Below are positions 18,040-28,132 of a stretch of 64,000 nucleotides of DNA, one piece after another. The notes beneath the pieces are model-generated. The model was given only the letters and a program-made list of their open reading frames with translations. It did no database searches and was not told the origin of the DNA. The stretch is taken from the NCBI GenBank assembly GCA_035501935.1, contig DATJVC010000024.1, positions 1-64,000 on the forward strand, in the 5' to 3' direction. Every line of letters starts with the position of its first letter. Positions within the stretch are counted from its first letter, which is position 1. Made by a program: the position numbers and the translations under genes. This stretch comes from Gammaproteobacteria bacterium. GTDB lineage: Bacteria > Pseudomonadota > Gammaproteobacteria > JAJPIJ01.

Positions 18040-18621
18040 TCAGCGACTTTTGAGAAAATTTTTCAGCAGCTGGTGACCATGCTCGGTCAGGATGGATTCG
18101 GGATGGAACTGCACGCCGGAGACATGATGCTGGCGGTGCCGTACGCCCATGATTTCATCCACACTGCCGTCGGCGCGCTCCGTCCATGCCGTCATCTCCA
18201 GACACGCCGGCAGGGTTTCCTTTTTGATCACCAACGAATGGTAGCGGGTGGCGGTAAACGGGTTGGCCAGATCGCGGAACACGTCCTTGCCAGTGTGCCG
18301 GATCAACGAGGTCTTGCCGTGCATCACTTCGCGCGCGTGCACCACGTCGCCGCCGAACACCTGACCGATGGCCTGATGCCCCAGACACACGCCGAGGATG
18401 GGCACCTGCGACTGGAAATGTCGGATCACATCCATAGACACGCCGGCCTCGTTGGGTGTACATGGGCCCGGTGAGATCACGATATGTTCAGGCTTCAATT
18501 TCCCAATTTCATCGACCGTGATCTGATCGTTGCGATACACCCGCACGTCCGCCCCCAGCTCGCCCAAATACTGCACCAGGTTGTAGGTAAACGAATCGTA
18601 ATTGTCCAACATCAGCAGCAT
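18040..18621 (-). CDS. trpG: anthranilate synthase glutaminase component
   Basis: Glutamine amidotransferase subunit that supplies ammonia to TrpE; in many bacteria the same protein also serves aminodeoxychorismate synthase (PabA). It is 193 residues. [19 protein letters not shown] is the standard start. The class I triad is visible: the nucleophilic Cys in [10 protein letters not shown], and the His and Glu in VQFHPESI. It lies directly upstream of trpD. Unusually, trpE is not adjacent: a 2-kb asmA gene lies between them. Confidence 0.96.
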   Translation of the reverse strand: MLLMLDNYDSFTYNLVQYLGELGADVRVYRNDQITVDEIGKLKPEHIVISPGPCTPNEAGVSMDVIRHFQSQVPILGVCLGHQAIGQVFGGDVVHAREVMHGKTSLIRHTGKDVFRDLANPFTATRYHSLVIKKETLPACLEMTAWTERADGSVDEIMGVRHRQHHVSGVQFHPESILTEHGHQLLKNFLKSR

Positions 18622-18732
18622 GATTGCGCACTCTATTTGTGCAATACCTTCAGGTCACGGGAAGCCGGCATTGTCGCCGGAAATCGCAACCAACGGAATC
18701 CCCGCATCGCGGGAAACGGCCAACAGCCTGCA

Positions 18733-20757
18733 TTATTTGCCGAAGATGCTCTTGAACACGCCCTGCACGGCGTCGGTGGCGCTTTTTGCCGCTTCCTTGG
18801 TGGTGTCCGTGGTTTTCTCCATGACCGATTTCTGCTTTTGCGCCGATCTGAGCGGCTGGGTGCCGGCGGCGATGGCGCAGACATCGTCATCAGAACTTGC
18901 CCGGTCAAACAGCCCCTCGGCCAGCAACGTCAGTCCGCCGGTGGCCACTGCCGCCCCGACCTTGAGTCCGGCCTCGGCTGCGCCGCCGGCGTCGGTGGCC
19001 GGGTGCGGATTGGAGAGCGTGCCGCCCAGACGTACGAAGTCGCCGAGTGCGGCAATGTTGAGCCCGACACCGGTGCGCGGCTTGGGTTTGGCGCCGATAT
19101 CGATGCGCTCGGTCTTGAGGTCCACCGTGCCGCCGCCCAGAATGCTGAGTTTGTCCGTGCGCACGCCGAGTCCAGTGGGGCCGCTGGCGACACCGTTTTT
19201 GATGCCGAAATTCACGACCGCGCATTCGATATTGGTGTAAGGATCGGATTTGGCCAGCGGGTTAAGCAGACGCAGACTGTCGAGCAGTAGATCCGTGCTG
19301 GCGAGATTGTTCGGCATGCGGCCTGCGCCGGCATGCACCAGCAGTTTGCCATTGCCATCACCCATGATTTCCGCTGCGGAAGCGCCATTGCCATGCAGGT
19401 CGAAAGTGAAATCAGTCGGTGCATTCTCCAGATGCTTGCCGGCCAGTTGCGGCAGCTGGCCGGGCAGGATGCCTTTGCCATGCAACTCGATATTGATCTT
19501 CGGTTTGGCGGCGGTGGCATCAGCCGATAACGTGCCATCCACCCTTCCGCCGGCCAGTCCGGCATCGAATGGGTCGAGCGTTAGCCGTCCGTTCGTCAAG
19601 GCCAAGGTGACGGCGACTTTGTCGAAAACCATCTTGTGTGTTTTTAAGACACCTACACGCAGCACGCCTTTGGCGTCCGCAACGCGCAAAGATGGAAACG
19701 GCAGCGGATTGGTGGAGAACATGCGCTCGCTTTTCTTTTCCTTTTCGGGGGACGGCAGAATTTCCGCCAGATCGATGAGGTTGGAATTGAATTCACCGCC
19801 GACGATTGGGCGTGGCCCAGTGGGATCGACCTGCAGATGCCCCGCCAGATCAGAATTCCCCACTTTCACGGTCAGGCTGGGAATGGAGTATCCCTGGCCC
19901 GTCTTTTTCTGCAGCGGGATTATCGAAGCCGAAACGGAAACCGGAGACAACGGCGGCAATTTGCGGCCGGCAAGATCGCCCAATGCAGCCAGTGTTTCGG
20001 CATTGAGCGAGATTTCCGCCCTGATGCCCTCGCCGGAGACGGGTCTTTCGGCCTCGCCGCGCAACGCGGCCTTCACCGCCTTGAGCCGGCCTTTCAAATC
20101 GAAGGGCCAGCGCTGGTTTTCGCGCAAGGCCTCCCATGAACCCACCGTACCCGACAGCGAAAGCGGGAGACCCCGGTAAGCACCATCGAAGTCCAGCGTG
20201 ATTGGCGCTCCCGCCGAGGTGCTTTCCAGACGCAGGGATTTGATATCAAGCGACTGGCCTGCCGCCGCCTTCGCCTCATGGTATTGAAGCGTCGATTTCT
20301 CGACGCGGATCTGCCGCACCGCCAACGCGAATGGCAGAGGCGCCGCAGTATTCGCGGCGGTCGGCTTTTGATCGCCGATCACCCAGTTGCCTTCGCCTTT
20401 TTCGTTTGTTTCCAGCCACAGTTTCGCGCCCGACAATTCCAGGCGCTTGATCTCCAAATGTCCTCGCAGCAGCGGCAGCAGCGCGGCCTGCGCTTCCACT
20501 CGATCAATGACGGCGAGGTCCCCGTGCCTGCTCCACGCGGCATTGCCAAATCTGATGCCTTCCACCACCACTGTCGGCACCAGCGAAGGCGCGAACCGGA
20601 TATCGCCGGTGATGCCGAAGCTGCGTCCGGTTTGCTTGGCGATCAGCGCCACCAGTTCGCCCTTGTAGCGATTGACATCGAAACGCCTCAACAGGCCGGC
20701 GCCAATACTGACGGCCAGCAGGCAGAACAACGTAAGAATCAGCAACACCCGTTTCAT
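18733..20757 (-). CDS. AsmA family protein inside the trp block
   Basis: Large inner-membrane-anchored protein of 674 residues. The N-terminus MKRVLLILTLFCLLAVSIGAGLLRRFDVNRYK has one membrane segment followed by the typical AsmA opening; the long beta-rich body faces the periplasm. AsmA-like proteins are linked to lipid transport and outer-membrane homeostasis. The AsmA_2-like region (LASTDLLLDSLRLLNPLAKSDPYTNIECAVVNFGIKNGV) is near the C-terminus. The gene lies between trpE and trpG, with 59 bp and 111 bp gaps on the two sides, so it interrupts an otherwise standard trpEGDC order. Confidence 0.9.
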   Translation of the reverse strand: MKRVLLILTLFCLLAVSIGAGLLRRFDVNRYKGELVALIAKQTGRSFGITGDIRFAPSLVPTVVVEGIRFGNAAWSRHGDLAVIDRVEAQAALLPLLRGHLEIKRLELSGAKLWLETNEKGEGNWVIGDQKPTAANTAAPLPFALAVRQIRVEKSTLQYHEAKAAAGQSLDIKSLRLESTSAGAPITLDFDGAYRGLPLSLSGTVGSWEALRENQRWPFDLKGRLKAVKAALRGEAERPVSGEGIRAEISLNAETLAALGDLAGRKLPPLSPVSVSASIIPLQKKTGQGYSIPSLTVKVGNSDLAGHLQVDPTGPRPIVGGEFNSNLIDLAEILPSPEKEKKSERMFSTNPLPFPSLRVADAKGVLRVGVLKTHKMVFDKVAVTLALTNGRLTLDPFDAGLAGGRVDGTLSADATAAKPKINIELHGKGILPGQLPQLAGKHLENAPTDFTFDLHGNGASAAEIMGDGNGKLLVHAGAGRMPNNLASTDLLLDSLRLLNPLAKSDPYTNIECAVVNFGIKNGVASGPTGLGVRTDKLSILGGGTVDLKTERIDIGAKPKPRTGVGLNIAALGDFVRLGGTLSNPHPATDAGGAAEAGLKVGAAVATGGLTLLAEGLFDRASSDDDVCAIAAGTQPLRSAQKQKSVMEKTTDTTKEAAKSATDAVQGVFKSIFGK

Positions 20758-20816
20758 GGTGCTTTAACCGGAAAATAACCACTGACTTCAATTGTAGCCG
20801 CGAACCGGCGGTTTGA

Positions 20817-22301
<1,485 letters not shown>

Positions 22302-22312
22302 GAAACGGGCGT

Positions 22313-22984
22313 CTAGAGGTGCGCGGATAAATCCGCCAGTGTCGGGATCACGGCATCCGGTTTTTCCACGCTGATGTCGTTGCCATGATTGTAGCCATAA
22401 CTGACGCAAACAATGCGAAAACCGGCCGCCCGCGCGGCCTGGATGTCATTGATGGAATCCCCCACCATGACGCTGTGCGCAGGTCTGGCGCCGCATTTGT
22501 CCGCGCAATGCAAAAGCGGCAGTGGATCGGGTTTCCGTCGCGCCAGCGTGTCGCCGCTCACCACAATCTCAAACTCACCGCGGATGCCGAGCGAGCGCAG
22601 CAGCGGCTCGGTGAAGCGGGCCGCCTTGTTGGTGACGCAGCCCACCGGGCAGCCGAGGCTGCGCGCGTAACGCAACCCCTCCAGCGCACCGGGATAAAGA
22701 CGGCTCAGTTCATCGGTGTGCTCGCCATACAATTCCAAAAAGCGGGCATGGGCGCGTTGATATTCCGCGGTATCATCGGGTTCCGCGTCCATCGCACGGG
22801 TGAGTGCGCGCTTGATGAGCCGCTCGGCGCCGTTGCCCACCCACATCCGCACCTGGGTTTCCCCGGCCGGCGCACGGCCCAATTCGCCGAGCATTTGATC
22901 AATGCAATAGGCGATGTCCGGCACACTGTCGACCAGCGTGCCGTCCAGATCGAATAACACCAGCTCGGGCACGCCGTTGTTCAT
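22313..22984 (-). CDS. gph: phosphoglycolate phosphatase
   Basis: HAD-superfamily phosphatase that hydrolyses 2-phosphoglycolate to glycolate. It is 223 residues. Motif I is [13 protein letters not shown], motif III is in the [16 protein letters not shown] stretch, and motif IV is [17 protein letters not shown]. Gene order rpe-gph-trpE is common in proteobacteria and supports Gph rather than another HAD phosphatase. It overlaps rpe by 4 bp (ATGA). Its product glycolate is the substrate of GlcDEF encoded at 4.8-8.6 kb. Confidence 0.93.
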   Translation of the reverse strand: MNNGVPELVLFDLDGTLVDSVPDIAYCIDQMLGELGRAPAGETQVRMWVGNGAERLIKRALTRAMDAEPDDTAEYQRAHARFLELYGEHTDELSRLYPGALEGLRYARSLGCPVGCVTNKAARFTEPLLRSLGIRGEFEIVVSGDTLARRKPDPLPLLHCADKCGARPAHSVMVGDSINDIQAARAAGFRIVCVSYGYNHGNDISVEKPDAVIPTLADLSAHL

Positions 22985-23655
22985 GCCGGCACCTTCGCAA
23001 GTTCGGCGCGCATGGCCGCAATGGTCGCCGCATAGTCCGGGCTGCCAAAGATGGCCGAACCGGCGACAAAGGTATCCGCGCCGGCCTCCGCGATGGCGCG
23101 AATATTGTCGACCTTGACCCCGCCGTCGATCTCGAGACGGATGGCGCGCCCGCTGCTGCGGATGAGTCTGCGGGCGGCGCGCAATTTGTCCAGCGCCGCA
23201 GGGATGAACGATTGGCCGCCGAAACCGGGATTCACCGACATGATCAACACCATGTCCAGCTTGTCTAGCACATGATCAAGCGCGTTGAGCGGCGTGGCGG
23301 GGTTCAACACCAGGCCCGGTTTGCAGCCCGCGTCGCGGATCAGTTGCAACGAGCGATCCACATGATCGCTCGCCTCCGGATGAAAGGTGATATAGGTGGC
23401 GCCGGCCCTGGCGAAATCGCCGATCAGCCTATCCACCGGCCGCACCATCAGATGCACGTCGACGGGCGCGGTGACGCCGTGTTTACGCAGCGCCTCGCAG
23501 ACCACCGGTCCGAAACTCAAGTTCGGGACATAGTGATTGTCCATCACGTCGAAATGGATGAAGTCGGCCCCTCCCTTGAGCACGCGCGCGACCTCCTCGC
23601 CCAGACGGGCAAAGTCGGCGGACAGGATGGATGGCGCGATAACGTACGGATTCAT
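22981..23655 (-). CDS. rpe: ribulose-phosphate 3-epimerase
   Basis: Interconverts ribulose 5-phosphate and xylulose 5-phosphate in the pentose phosphate and Calvin cycles. It is 224 residues. [17 protein letters not shown] is the N-terminal signature, [17 protein letters not shown] carries metal-binding His and Asp, and [12 protein letters not shown] plus [11 protein letters not shown] close the active site. The stop overlaps the gph start by 4 bp. It is the first gene of the rpe-gph-trpE run. Confidence 0.97.
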   Translation of the reverse strand: MNPYVIAPSILSADFARLGEEVARVLKGGADFIHFDVMDNHYVPNLSFGPVVCEALRKHGVTAPVDVHLMVRPVDRLIGDFARAGATYITFHPEASDHVDRSLQLIRDAGCKPGLVLNPATPLNALDHVLDKLDMVLIMSVNPGFGGQSFIPAALDKLRAARRLIRSSGRAIRLEIDGGVKVDNIRAIAEAGADTFVAGSAIFGSPDYAATIAAMRAELAKVPA

Positions 23656-23785
23656 AAGCCATATGCCCTTGCAAGGGGCGCCACTTTACCCGATTGGCGG
23701 CCGCATTTCAGCCTTGGGTGTCAGCGATGTAAAAATCACGCGGCGTTGGTTGTGAGATACTTTCACCGGATCATTACAGCCCGCC

Positions 23786-24244
23786 ATGTTTTTCGCACTC
23801 AGCCTGCATATCCTGGCCGCCATCGTCTGGGTGGGCGGAATGTTCTTCGCCTACGTCTGTCTGCGGCCGGCGGCGGTGACATTGCTGGAGCCGTCGCTCC
23901 GCCTGCGATTGTGGATTGCCGTCTTCCGGCGTTTCTTCCTGTTTGTTTGGCTGGCGGTGGTGCTGCTCCCGGTAACCGGGATGTACATGGCCGATCGCCT
24001 GTACAGCGATATCGCCTCAGCCCCGGCGGCGATAGTGCTGATGGCCGGCATCGGCACCCTCATGATCCTGCTCTATTGGCACGCCTTCTTCGCGCCCTAC
24101 CGCCGGTTGCGGCGATGCGTCGCGTTGGGCGATTTCAAGGAGGGGGGGCGACAACTTGCCCGTATCCGCCGCATCATCGGCGTCAACACCCTGTTGGGCG
24201 CCTTGGTGGTGCTGATGGCCGTGGCCGGGCAAATCATGAATTAA
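23786..24244 (+). CDS. CopD-family integral membrane protein
   Basis: Small membrane protein of 152 residues with four hydrophobic segments and conserved histidines: LHILAAIVWVGGMFFAYVCLRP at the N-terminus, where the His of HILAAIVWVGG is typical of CopD/YkoY-type domains, and LLYWHAFFAPYRRL later. CopD proteins are linked to copper uptake, but many members of this kind have no proven role, and no other copper gene is nearby. The ATG at 23786 opens directly into the first membrane segment. Confidence 0.72.
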   Translation: MFFALSLHILAAIVWVGGMFFAYVCLRPAAVTLLEPSLRLRLWIAVFRRFFLFVWLAVVLLPVTGMYMADRLYSDIASAPAAIVLMAGIGTLMILLYWHAFFAPYRRLRRCVALGDFKEGGRQLARIRRIIGVNTLLGALVVLMAVAGQIMN

Positions 24245-24359
24245 CCGCCGGGCTTTATTGTCAAAAACCTGACGATCTTGTCGGTAATGCCAACAATAAC
24301 AATAAATGTGCTTGAGGGTATAATCAATAAATGATATATTAAACAATCAGTTATATTTA

Positions 24360-24375
24360 TGGCATGACCAATGCT
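24360..24375 (+). promoter_or_regulatory. sigma-54 type -24/-12 promoter of the pilin gene
   Basis: The sequence TGGCATG-ACCA-ATGCT has the GG and GC doublets at the spacing of the RpoN consensus (TGGCACG-N4-TTGCW). It lies 44 bp upstream of the pilin ATG. Many type IV pilin genes are RpoN-dependent. The A+T-rich stretch just upstream (24270-24358) could hold enhancer binding sites, but I cannot define one. Confidence 0.65.
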
Positions 24376-24418
24376 TATCCCTAGACAGGCAACAACTCAA
24401 CCATGAGGTTTTAAGTTT

Positions 24419-25159
24419 ATGAATACTGCTTTCAACAAACAACGCGGTTTTACCTTGGTGGAAATCGCCATCGTACTGGTCATCATCGGCCTGCTGCTGG
24501 GCGGTATATTGAAAGGCCAGGAGCTGATCACCAGCGCCCGCGTACGCAACATCGCCGACCAGAACTCCGGCGTCCAGGCCGCCTATTACGGGTTCATCGA
24601 CCGCTACCGCCAGGTGCCGGGCGACATGACCGGTTCCGGCGCTAATTCAGTTTGCAATGTGGTCAGTGCCAATGCAGCTGGTTGTTCCGGTGGCACCACG
24701 ACGATCGCGGGCGATGCCAACGGTCAACTCAAGCCCAATGATTGGGGTGAAGGTTCGGCGTTATGGGCACATCTGTCCGCCGCCAATTTCATCCAGGGTG
24801 CCTATGTAGGCGGCGCCACGGACGCCACCAGCTACTCACAGGACAATGTCGCACCGAAAAATGCCTTCAATGGTTACATCATGCTGACTCAATCTGCGGA
24901 TTATGTAGGTGGAACCCCCACCACCCGTCTGCTGATGGTGGTGGGCCATCTGATTCCGGCCAACGTCATGAGTGAATTGGACCGCAAGATAGATGACGGC
25001 CTTCCGTTGACCGGTGTACTGCGCGCGACCCCGAATTCGGGTAACGCGCTGGGCAGCGTGTCGACAATTTCCGCCAACTGCACCACCACTTCCGGCACGA
25101 CCACGATTTGGGACATCAACACCAACGACCAGGACTGCGGCGGGGCTTATCTGTACTGA
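24419..25159 (+). CDS. type IV prepilin / pseudopilin
   Basis: The N-terminus NKQRGFTLVEIAIVLVIIGLLLGGILKGQELI is a class III prepilin signal: cleavage after G10, then Phe as first mature residue, Glu at mature position 5, and a hydrophobic helix. It is 246 residues, larger than most major pilins. The C-terminal part is Gly/Thr/Ser-rich with cysteine pairs (CNVVSANAAGC; NCTTTS...DQDCGG) that could form a disulfide loop. No other pil or gsp gene is near, so whether it is a pilin, pseudopilin or competence protein is open. It has an RpoN-type promoter and its own terminator. Confidence 0.85.
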   Translation: MNTAFNKQRGFTLVEIAIVLVIIGLLLGGILKGQELITSARVRNIADQNSGVQAAYYGFIDRYRQVPGDMTGSGANSVCNVVSANAAGCSGGTTTIAGDANGQLKPNDWGEGSALWAHLSAANFIQGAYVGGATDATSYSQDNVAPKNAFNGYIMLTQSADYVGGTPTTRLLMVVGHLIPANVMSELDRKIDDGLPLTGVLRATPNSGNALGSVSTISANCTTTSGTTTIWDINTNDQDCGGAYLY

Positions 25160-25203
25160 TGTTTTGATATTTTGATGTTTTTGGTTGCGACTCCTCCAAC
25201 TTA

Positions 25204-25227
25204 AGCCCGCCTCTGGCGGGCTTTTTG
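25204..25227 (+). terminator. Rho-independent terminator of the pilin gene
   Basis: Stem AGCCCGCC (25204-25211), loop TCT, stem GGCGGGCT (25215-25222), then a T run. It lies 44 bp after the pilin stop and before the ABC ATPase gene, so the pilin is probably monocistronic. Confidence 0.9.
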
Positions 25228-25270
25228 TTTGCGGTCATTCGACCTCGCCTTGACCTGCTAAACTTGCGCC

Positions 25271-25984
25271 ATGCCGCACGCACTCCGTTTTCATGCCGTC
25301 CGCAAAAACTATGGGCGGTTAAGCGTGTTGCGAGGCATCGACCTCGAAATCCCCGCCGGGGAGTTTTGCGGATTGGTGGGCGTCAACGGTGCCGGCAAGA
25401 CCACGCTCATCAAGAGCCTCCTCGACCTCTGCGCCATCGACGGCGGGCGCATCGAAATCTTCGGGACCACGCATAAGGAGACCGCCGCGCGCGCGCATCT
25501 GGCCTATCTGCCGGAGCGTTTTCTGCCACCACACTACACCACCGGCCGGGATTTCATGGAACTCATGCGCACGCTGCACGCGGCGACTTACACCGCCCCG
25601 CAGTGCGAGGCGGTGCTGGCGGCGCTGGATTTCGATCCCGGCGCGCTCGCCAAGCCGGTACGCGCATTGTCCAAGGGCATGGCGCAAAAACTGGGATTGG
25701 CGGCCACCCTGCTGTCTGGAAAACCATTGTTTGTCCTCGACGAGCCGATGAGCGGACTGGACCCCAAGGCCCGCGCCCTGCTCAAGCAATACCTGTTGGG
25801 CTTGCGCGGGCGGCAGCAGACCTTGTTTTTCAGCACTCATTTGTTAAGCGACGTGGAGGCACTCTGTGATCGCGTCGCCATCCTCCATGGAGGAGAATTG
25901 CGCTTCACGGGCCGGCCGGCGGAATGTTGCGCCCAATTCGCGGCGCCGACCTTGGAACAGGCGTATCTGCGGTGCGTGGAGTGA
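25271..25984 (+). CDS. ABC transporter ATP-binding protein without a nearby permease
   Basis: ATPase of 237 residues. Walker A is GVNGAGKTT near residues 37-45, the signature is the variant LSKGMAQKLG, Walker B is LFVLDEPMSGLD, and the switch His is in FFSTHLLSDVE. The pattern matches ATPases of ABC-2 type exporters. No membrane subunit is encoded beside it: downstream is a convergent osmC-like gene and upstream a terminator. Its partner must be elsewhere, or it acts alone. Confidence 0.88.
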   Translation: MPHALRFHAVRKNYGRLSVLRGIDLEIPAGEFCGLVGVNGAGKTTLIKSLLDLCAIDGGRIEIFGTTHKETAARAHLAYLPERFLPPHYTTGRDFMELMRTLHAATYTAPQCEAVLAALDFDPGALAKPVRALSKGMAQKLGLAATLLSGKPLFVLDEPMSGLDPKARALLKQYLLGLRGRQQTLFFSTHLLSDVEALCDRVAILHGGELRFTGRPAECCAQFAAPTLEQAYLRCVE

Positions 25985-25991
25985 TTCGCGG

Positions 25992-26411
25992 TTATGGCGC
26001 TTCTTCGATCACGAAGTCGTGGGTGATGGCCGCGGTCTTGCCCAGCATGATGGAAGCCGAGCAGTATTTTTCCGCGGACAGTTCCACGGCGCGTCTGACC
26101 TGGGATTCAGCAATCTGCCTGCCCCGGATGATGAAATGCACATGAATGCGGGTGAAGACCTGCGGCGGGGATTCGGCACGCTCGGCATCGAGTTCGACCT
26201 GGCAGTCCCGTACGTCCTGGCGCGCCTTCTTCAGGATATGCACGACATCGTAGGCGGTGCAGCTACCCATACCGAGTAGTACCATCTCCATCGGTCGTGG
26301 GCCCAGATTCCGACCGCCGCCTTCCGGTGGTCCATCGATGATCACGGCATGCCCGCTGGCCGATTCGGCCACGAACATGGCCCCATCCACCCATTTCACG
26401 GCGCCTTTCAT
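25992..26411 (-). CDS. OsmC/Ohr-family protein (YhfA-like)
   Basis: Small thiol protein of 139 residues. Two conserved cysteines are seen, in LLGMGSCTAYDVVHIL and in SAEKYCSASIML, as in OsmC-family peroxidases. GRNLGPRPMEMVLLGMGSCTA resembles the YhfA branch, whose role is not settled. Close linkage to crp, divergent here, recurs for yhfA in enterobacteria, which favours that branch. The ATG at 26411 is well placed and the gene ends 7 bp from the convergent ABC gene. Confidence 0.85.
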   Translation of the reverse strand: MKGAVKWVDGAMFVAESASGHAVIIDGPPEGGGRNLGPRPMEMVLLGMGSCTAYDVVHILKKARQDVRDCQVELDAERAESPPQVFTRIHVHFIIRGRQIAESQVRRAVELSAEKYCSASIMLGKTAAITHDFVIEEAP

Positions 26412-26533
26412 CTGCCCCCCTTAATTCAAGGATCGAACGCCTTTGAATTATCGCACATCGACAATCAACAGCGGCTTCACTAGACTAGGCACTTATCCGC
26501 CCCCAAATGACCTGTTGGGAACGGGGACAAGTG

Positions 26534-27172
26534 ATGCCGGATCCGCGCCTGCCCGTGAAGGGCAATGAAACCATTCGCCGCTTCCTCGAACATTGCCAGA
26601 GGAAGATGTATCCCGCCAAAAGCACCATCATTCGGCAGGGCGACCCCTCGAGTGAGTTGTACTACATCGTCAGCGGCTCGGTGACGGTTTTGCTGGAGGA
26701 CAAGAACGGCCATGAAATCGTTCTGGCCTACTTGAACGCCGGTGATTTCTTCGGCGAGATCGGCCTCTTTAACGAGAACGTCGGCCGCACCGCCTTCGTG
26801 CGCGCGCGTGGCGCCAGTGACATCGCCAGCATAAGCTACGACGCCATCAAGGCGCTCACCTCACTTATGCCGGATTTGATTTTCGTCATTGCCTCGCAAC
26901 TGGCGTTGCGTCTGCGCCGCACCAATACCAAGGTCGGCGATCTGGCGTTTCATGATGTCGCCGGCCGCATCGCGCGCACACTGCTGGACCTGTGCAAGGA
27001 ACCCGACGCCATGACCCATCCCGACGGCATGCAGATCCGCATTACCCGCCAGGAACTGGGGCGCATCGTTGGCTGTTCGCGCGAGATGGTCGGGCGCGTG
27101 CTCAAATCGCTGGAAGAACAGCATCTGCTGACGGCCCACGGCAAGACCATCGTGGTCTTCGGGGTGCGATGA
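26534..27172 (+). CDS. crp: CRP-family transcription regulator (Crp/Vfr-like)
   Basis: cAMP-responsive DNA-binding protein, 212 residues from the ATG at 26534, which has GGGGAC a few bases upstream. An ATG at 26507 would add nine residues and lacks a ribosome site. The cyclic nucleotide domain holds FGEIGLFNENVGRTAFVRA, the phosphate-binding cassette with the conserved Glu and Arg. The C-terminal helix-turn-helix ITRQELGRIVGCSREMVGRVLKSLEEQ matches Crp/Vfr, including the recognition helix R-E-x-V-x-R. It is divergent from the OsmC-like gene. Confidence 0.92.
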   Translation: MPDPRLPVKGNETIRRFLEHCQRKMYPAKSTIIRQGDPSSELYYIVSGSVTVLLEDKNGHEIVLAYLNAGDFFGEIGLFNENVGRTAFVRARGASDIASISYDAIKALTSLMPDLIFVIASQLALRLRRTNTKVGDLAFHDVAGRIARTLLDLCKEPDAMTHPDGMQIRITRQELGRIVGCSREMVGRVLKSLEEQHLLTAHGKTIVVFGVR

Positions 27173-27229
27173 CGGCGCCCGCCATTGACAAGGCGGGGAT
27201 GACTCCGGACAATCGCGCCCTCCCGCGAT

Positions 27230-27306
27230 GGCTACGTAGCTCAGCCGGTTAGAGCGCGGCACTCATAATGCTGAGGTCGGTGGTTCGAGTCCACCCGTAG
27301 CCACCA
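27230..27306 (+). tRNA. tRNA-Met (CAT), elongator
   Basis: Acceptor stem GGCTACG/CGTAGCC with discriminator A and encoded CCA. The anticodon arm CGGCA-CTCATAA-TGCTG gives CAT. T-arm GGTTCGAGTCC. A fully paired first acceptor base pair (G-C) marks it as elongator rather than initiator. Length with CCA is 77. Confidence 0.93.
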
Positions 27307-27406
27307 ACAATCCATCCGCCGTTTCCAACCCGCACCACCGGGCGAGAGTTCTTGGATTCCAATGGAGTCGCACTTGCGGGATGATTCACCATCACCTGAG
27401 AGCCTC

Positions 27407-28108
27407 ATGGTACGAAGATACCCCATGCCATCTGCCCGGAAACATTGGTCACGCCGGTGCGTGCTGAAAAACGCGTTGCTGGCGTTACTGCCGTGGAAAT
27501 TGTTTATCGACCCACGGATGGTGGCGGCCGGTGCGTACCCCGAAACCACCGCCGCACTGGAGACTGCATATCAGAGAGAGGTGAATGCACAGCAAATGTA
27601 TTTGTCGTTCAGCCACAAGGCAAAGGCGGACGGTTATGATGGCGTGTCGTATCTGTTCTTTGCCCTTGCCGCCTCGGAGCAGATTCACGGGCGCAACTTC
27701 CAGAGGATCCTCGAAAGCCTCGGTACGAGACCGCAATATTCCCCCGCTCCGGTAACACCCTTGAGTACGAAGGAGAACCTGATTGTCGCGGCCAATGACG
27801 AAATCGACACCATCGACAACCTGTATCCTCAAACCCTCAAGCGTATCGAACCTGAAGGCCATCCGGAGGCGGTTGCTTACGTCACTTATGCGTGGCAATC
27901 CGAGAAACAGCATCGCGACATGATTGAGAAAGTGCAGGCCTATTCCGAAGATTTTTTCGACAAGGTGGTGCAAACCATCAATGAATTCACCAGCCGCTAT
28001 TTCATCTGCCAGAATTGCGGTTCCACGCTCAAGGACCTCCCGTCCGGGAACTGCCCCATTTGTGACCAGCCATCAGGCAGCTATCGGAAAATCGACCGCC
28101 CCGCGTGA
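27407..28108 (+). CDS. rubrerythrin-family protein with a twin-arginine-like leader
   Basis: Ferritin-like diiron protein with a C-terminal rubredoxin-like iron site, of the kind that reduces peroxide. Diiron ligands are suggested by the Glu in AYQREVNAQQMY, ExxH in SEQIHGRNF and ExxH in SEKQHRDMIEK. Near the end, CQNCG and CPICD give the CxxC pair for rubredoxin iron. The N-terminus carries SRRCVLKNALLALLPW, with two Args before a hydrophobic stretch, like a Tat signal; rubrerythrins are normally cytoplasmic. Starts at 27362, 27407 and 27425 are possible. I chose 27407, which has GAGAG upstream; the Tat-like motif is included in all three. Confidence 0.83.
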   Translation: MVRRYPMPSARKHWSRRCVLKNALLALLPWKLFIDPRMVAAGAYPETTAALETAYQREVNAQQMYLSFSHKAKADGYDGVSYLFFALAASEQIHGRNFQRILESLGTRPQYSPAPVTPLSTKENLIVAANDEIDTIDNLYPQTLKRIEPEGHPEAVAYVTYAWQSEKQHRDMIEKVQAYSEDFFDKVVQTINEFTSRYFICQNCGSTLKDLPSGNCPICDQPSGSYRKIDRPA

Positions 28109-28132
28109 GGCGGGCACCAACCGGCTGCCCCA

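Noticed and set aside
22302-22409. trp leader peptide or attenuator before trpE
   Set aside because: trpE starts 11 bp after gph and the longer open frame only reads gph out of frame; no Trp-codon cluster with alternative hairpins is present.
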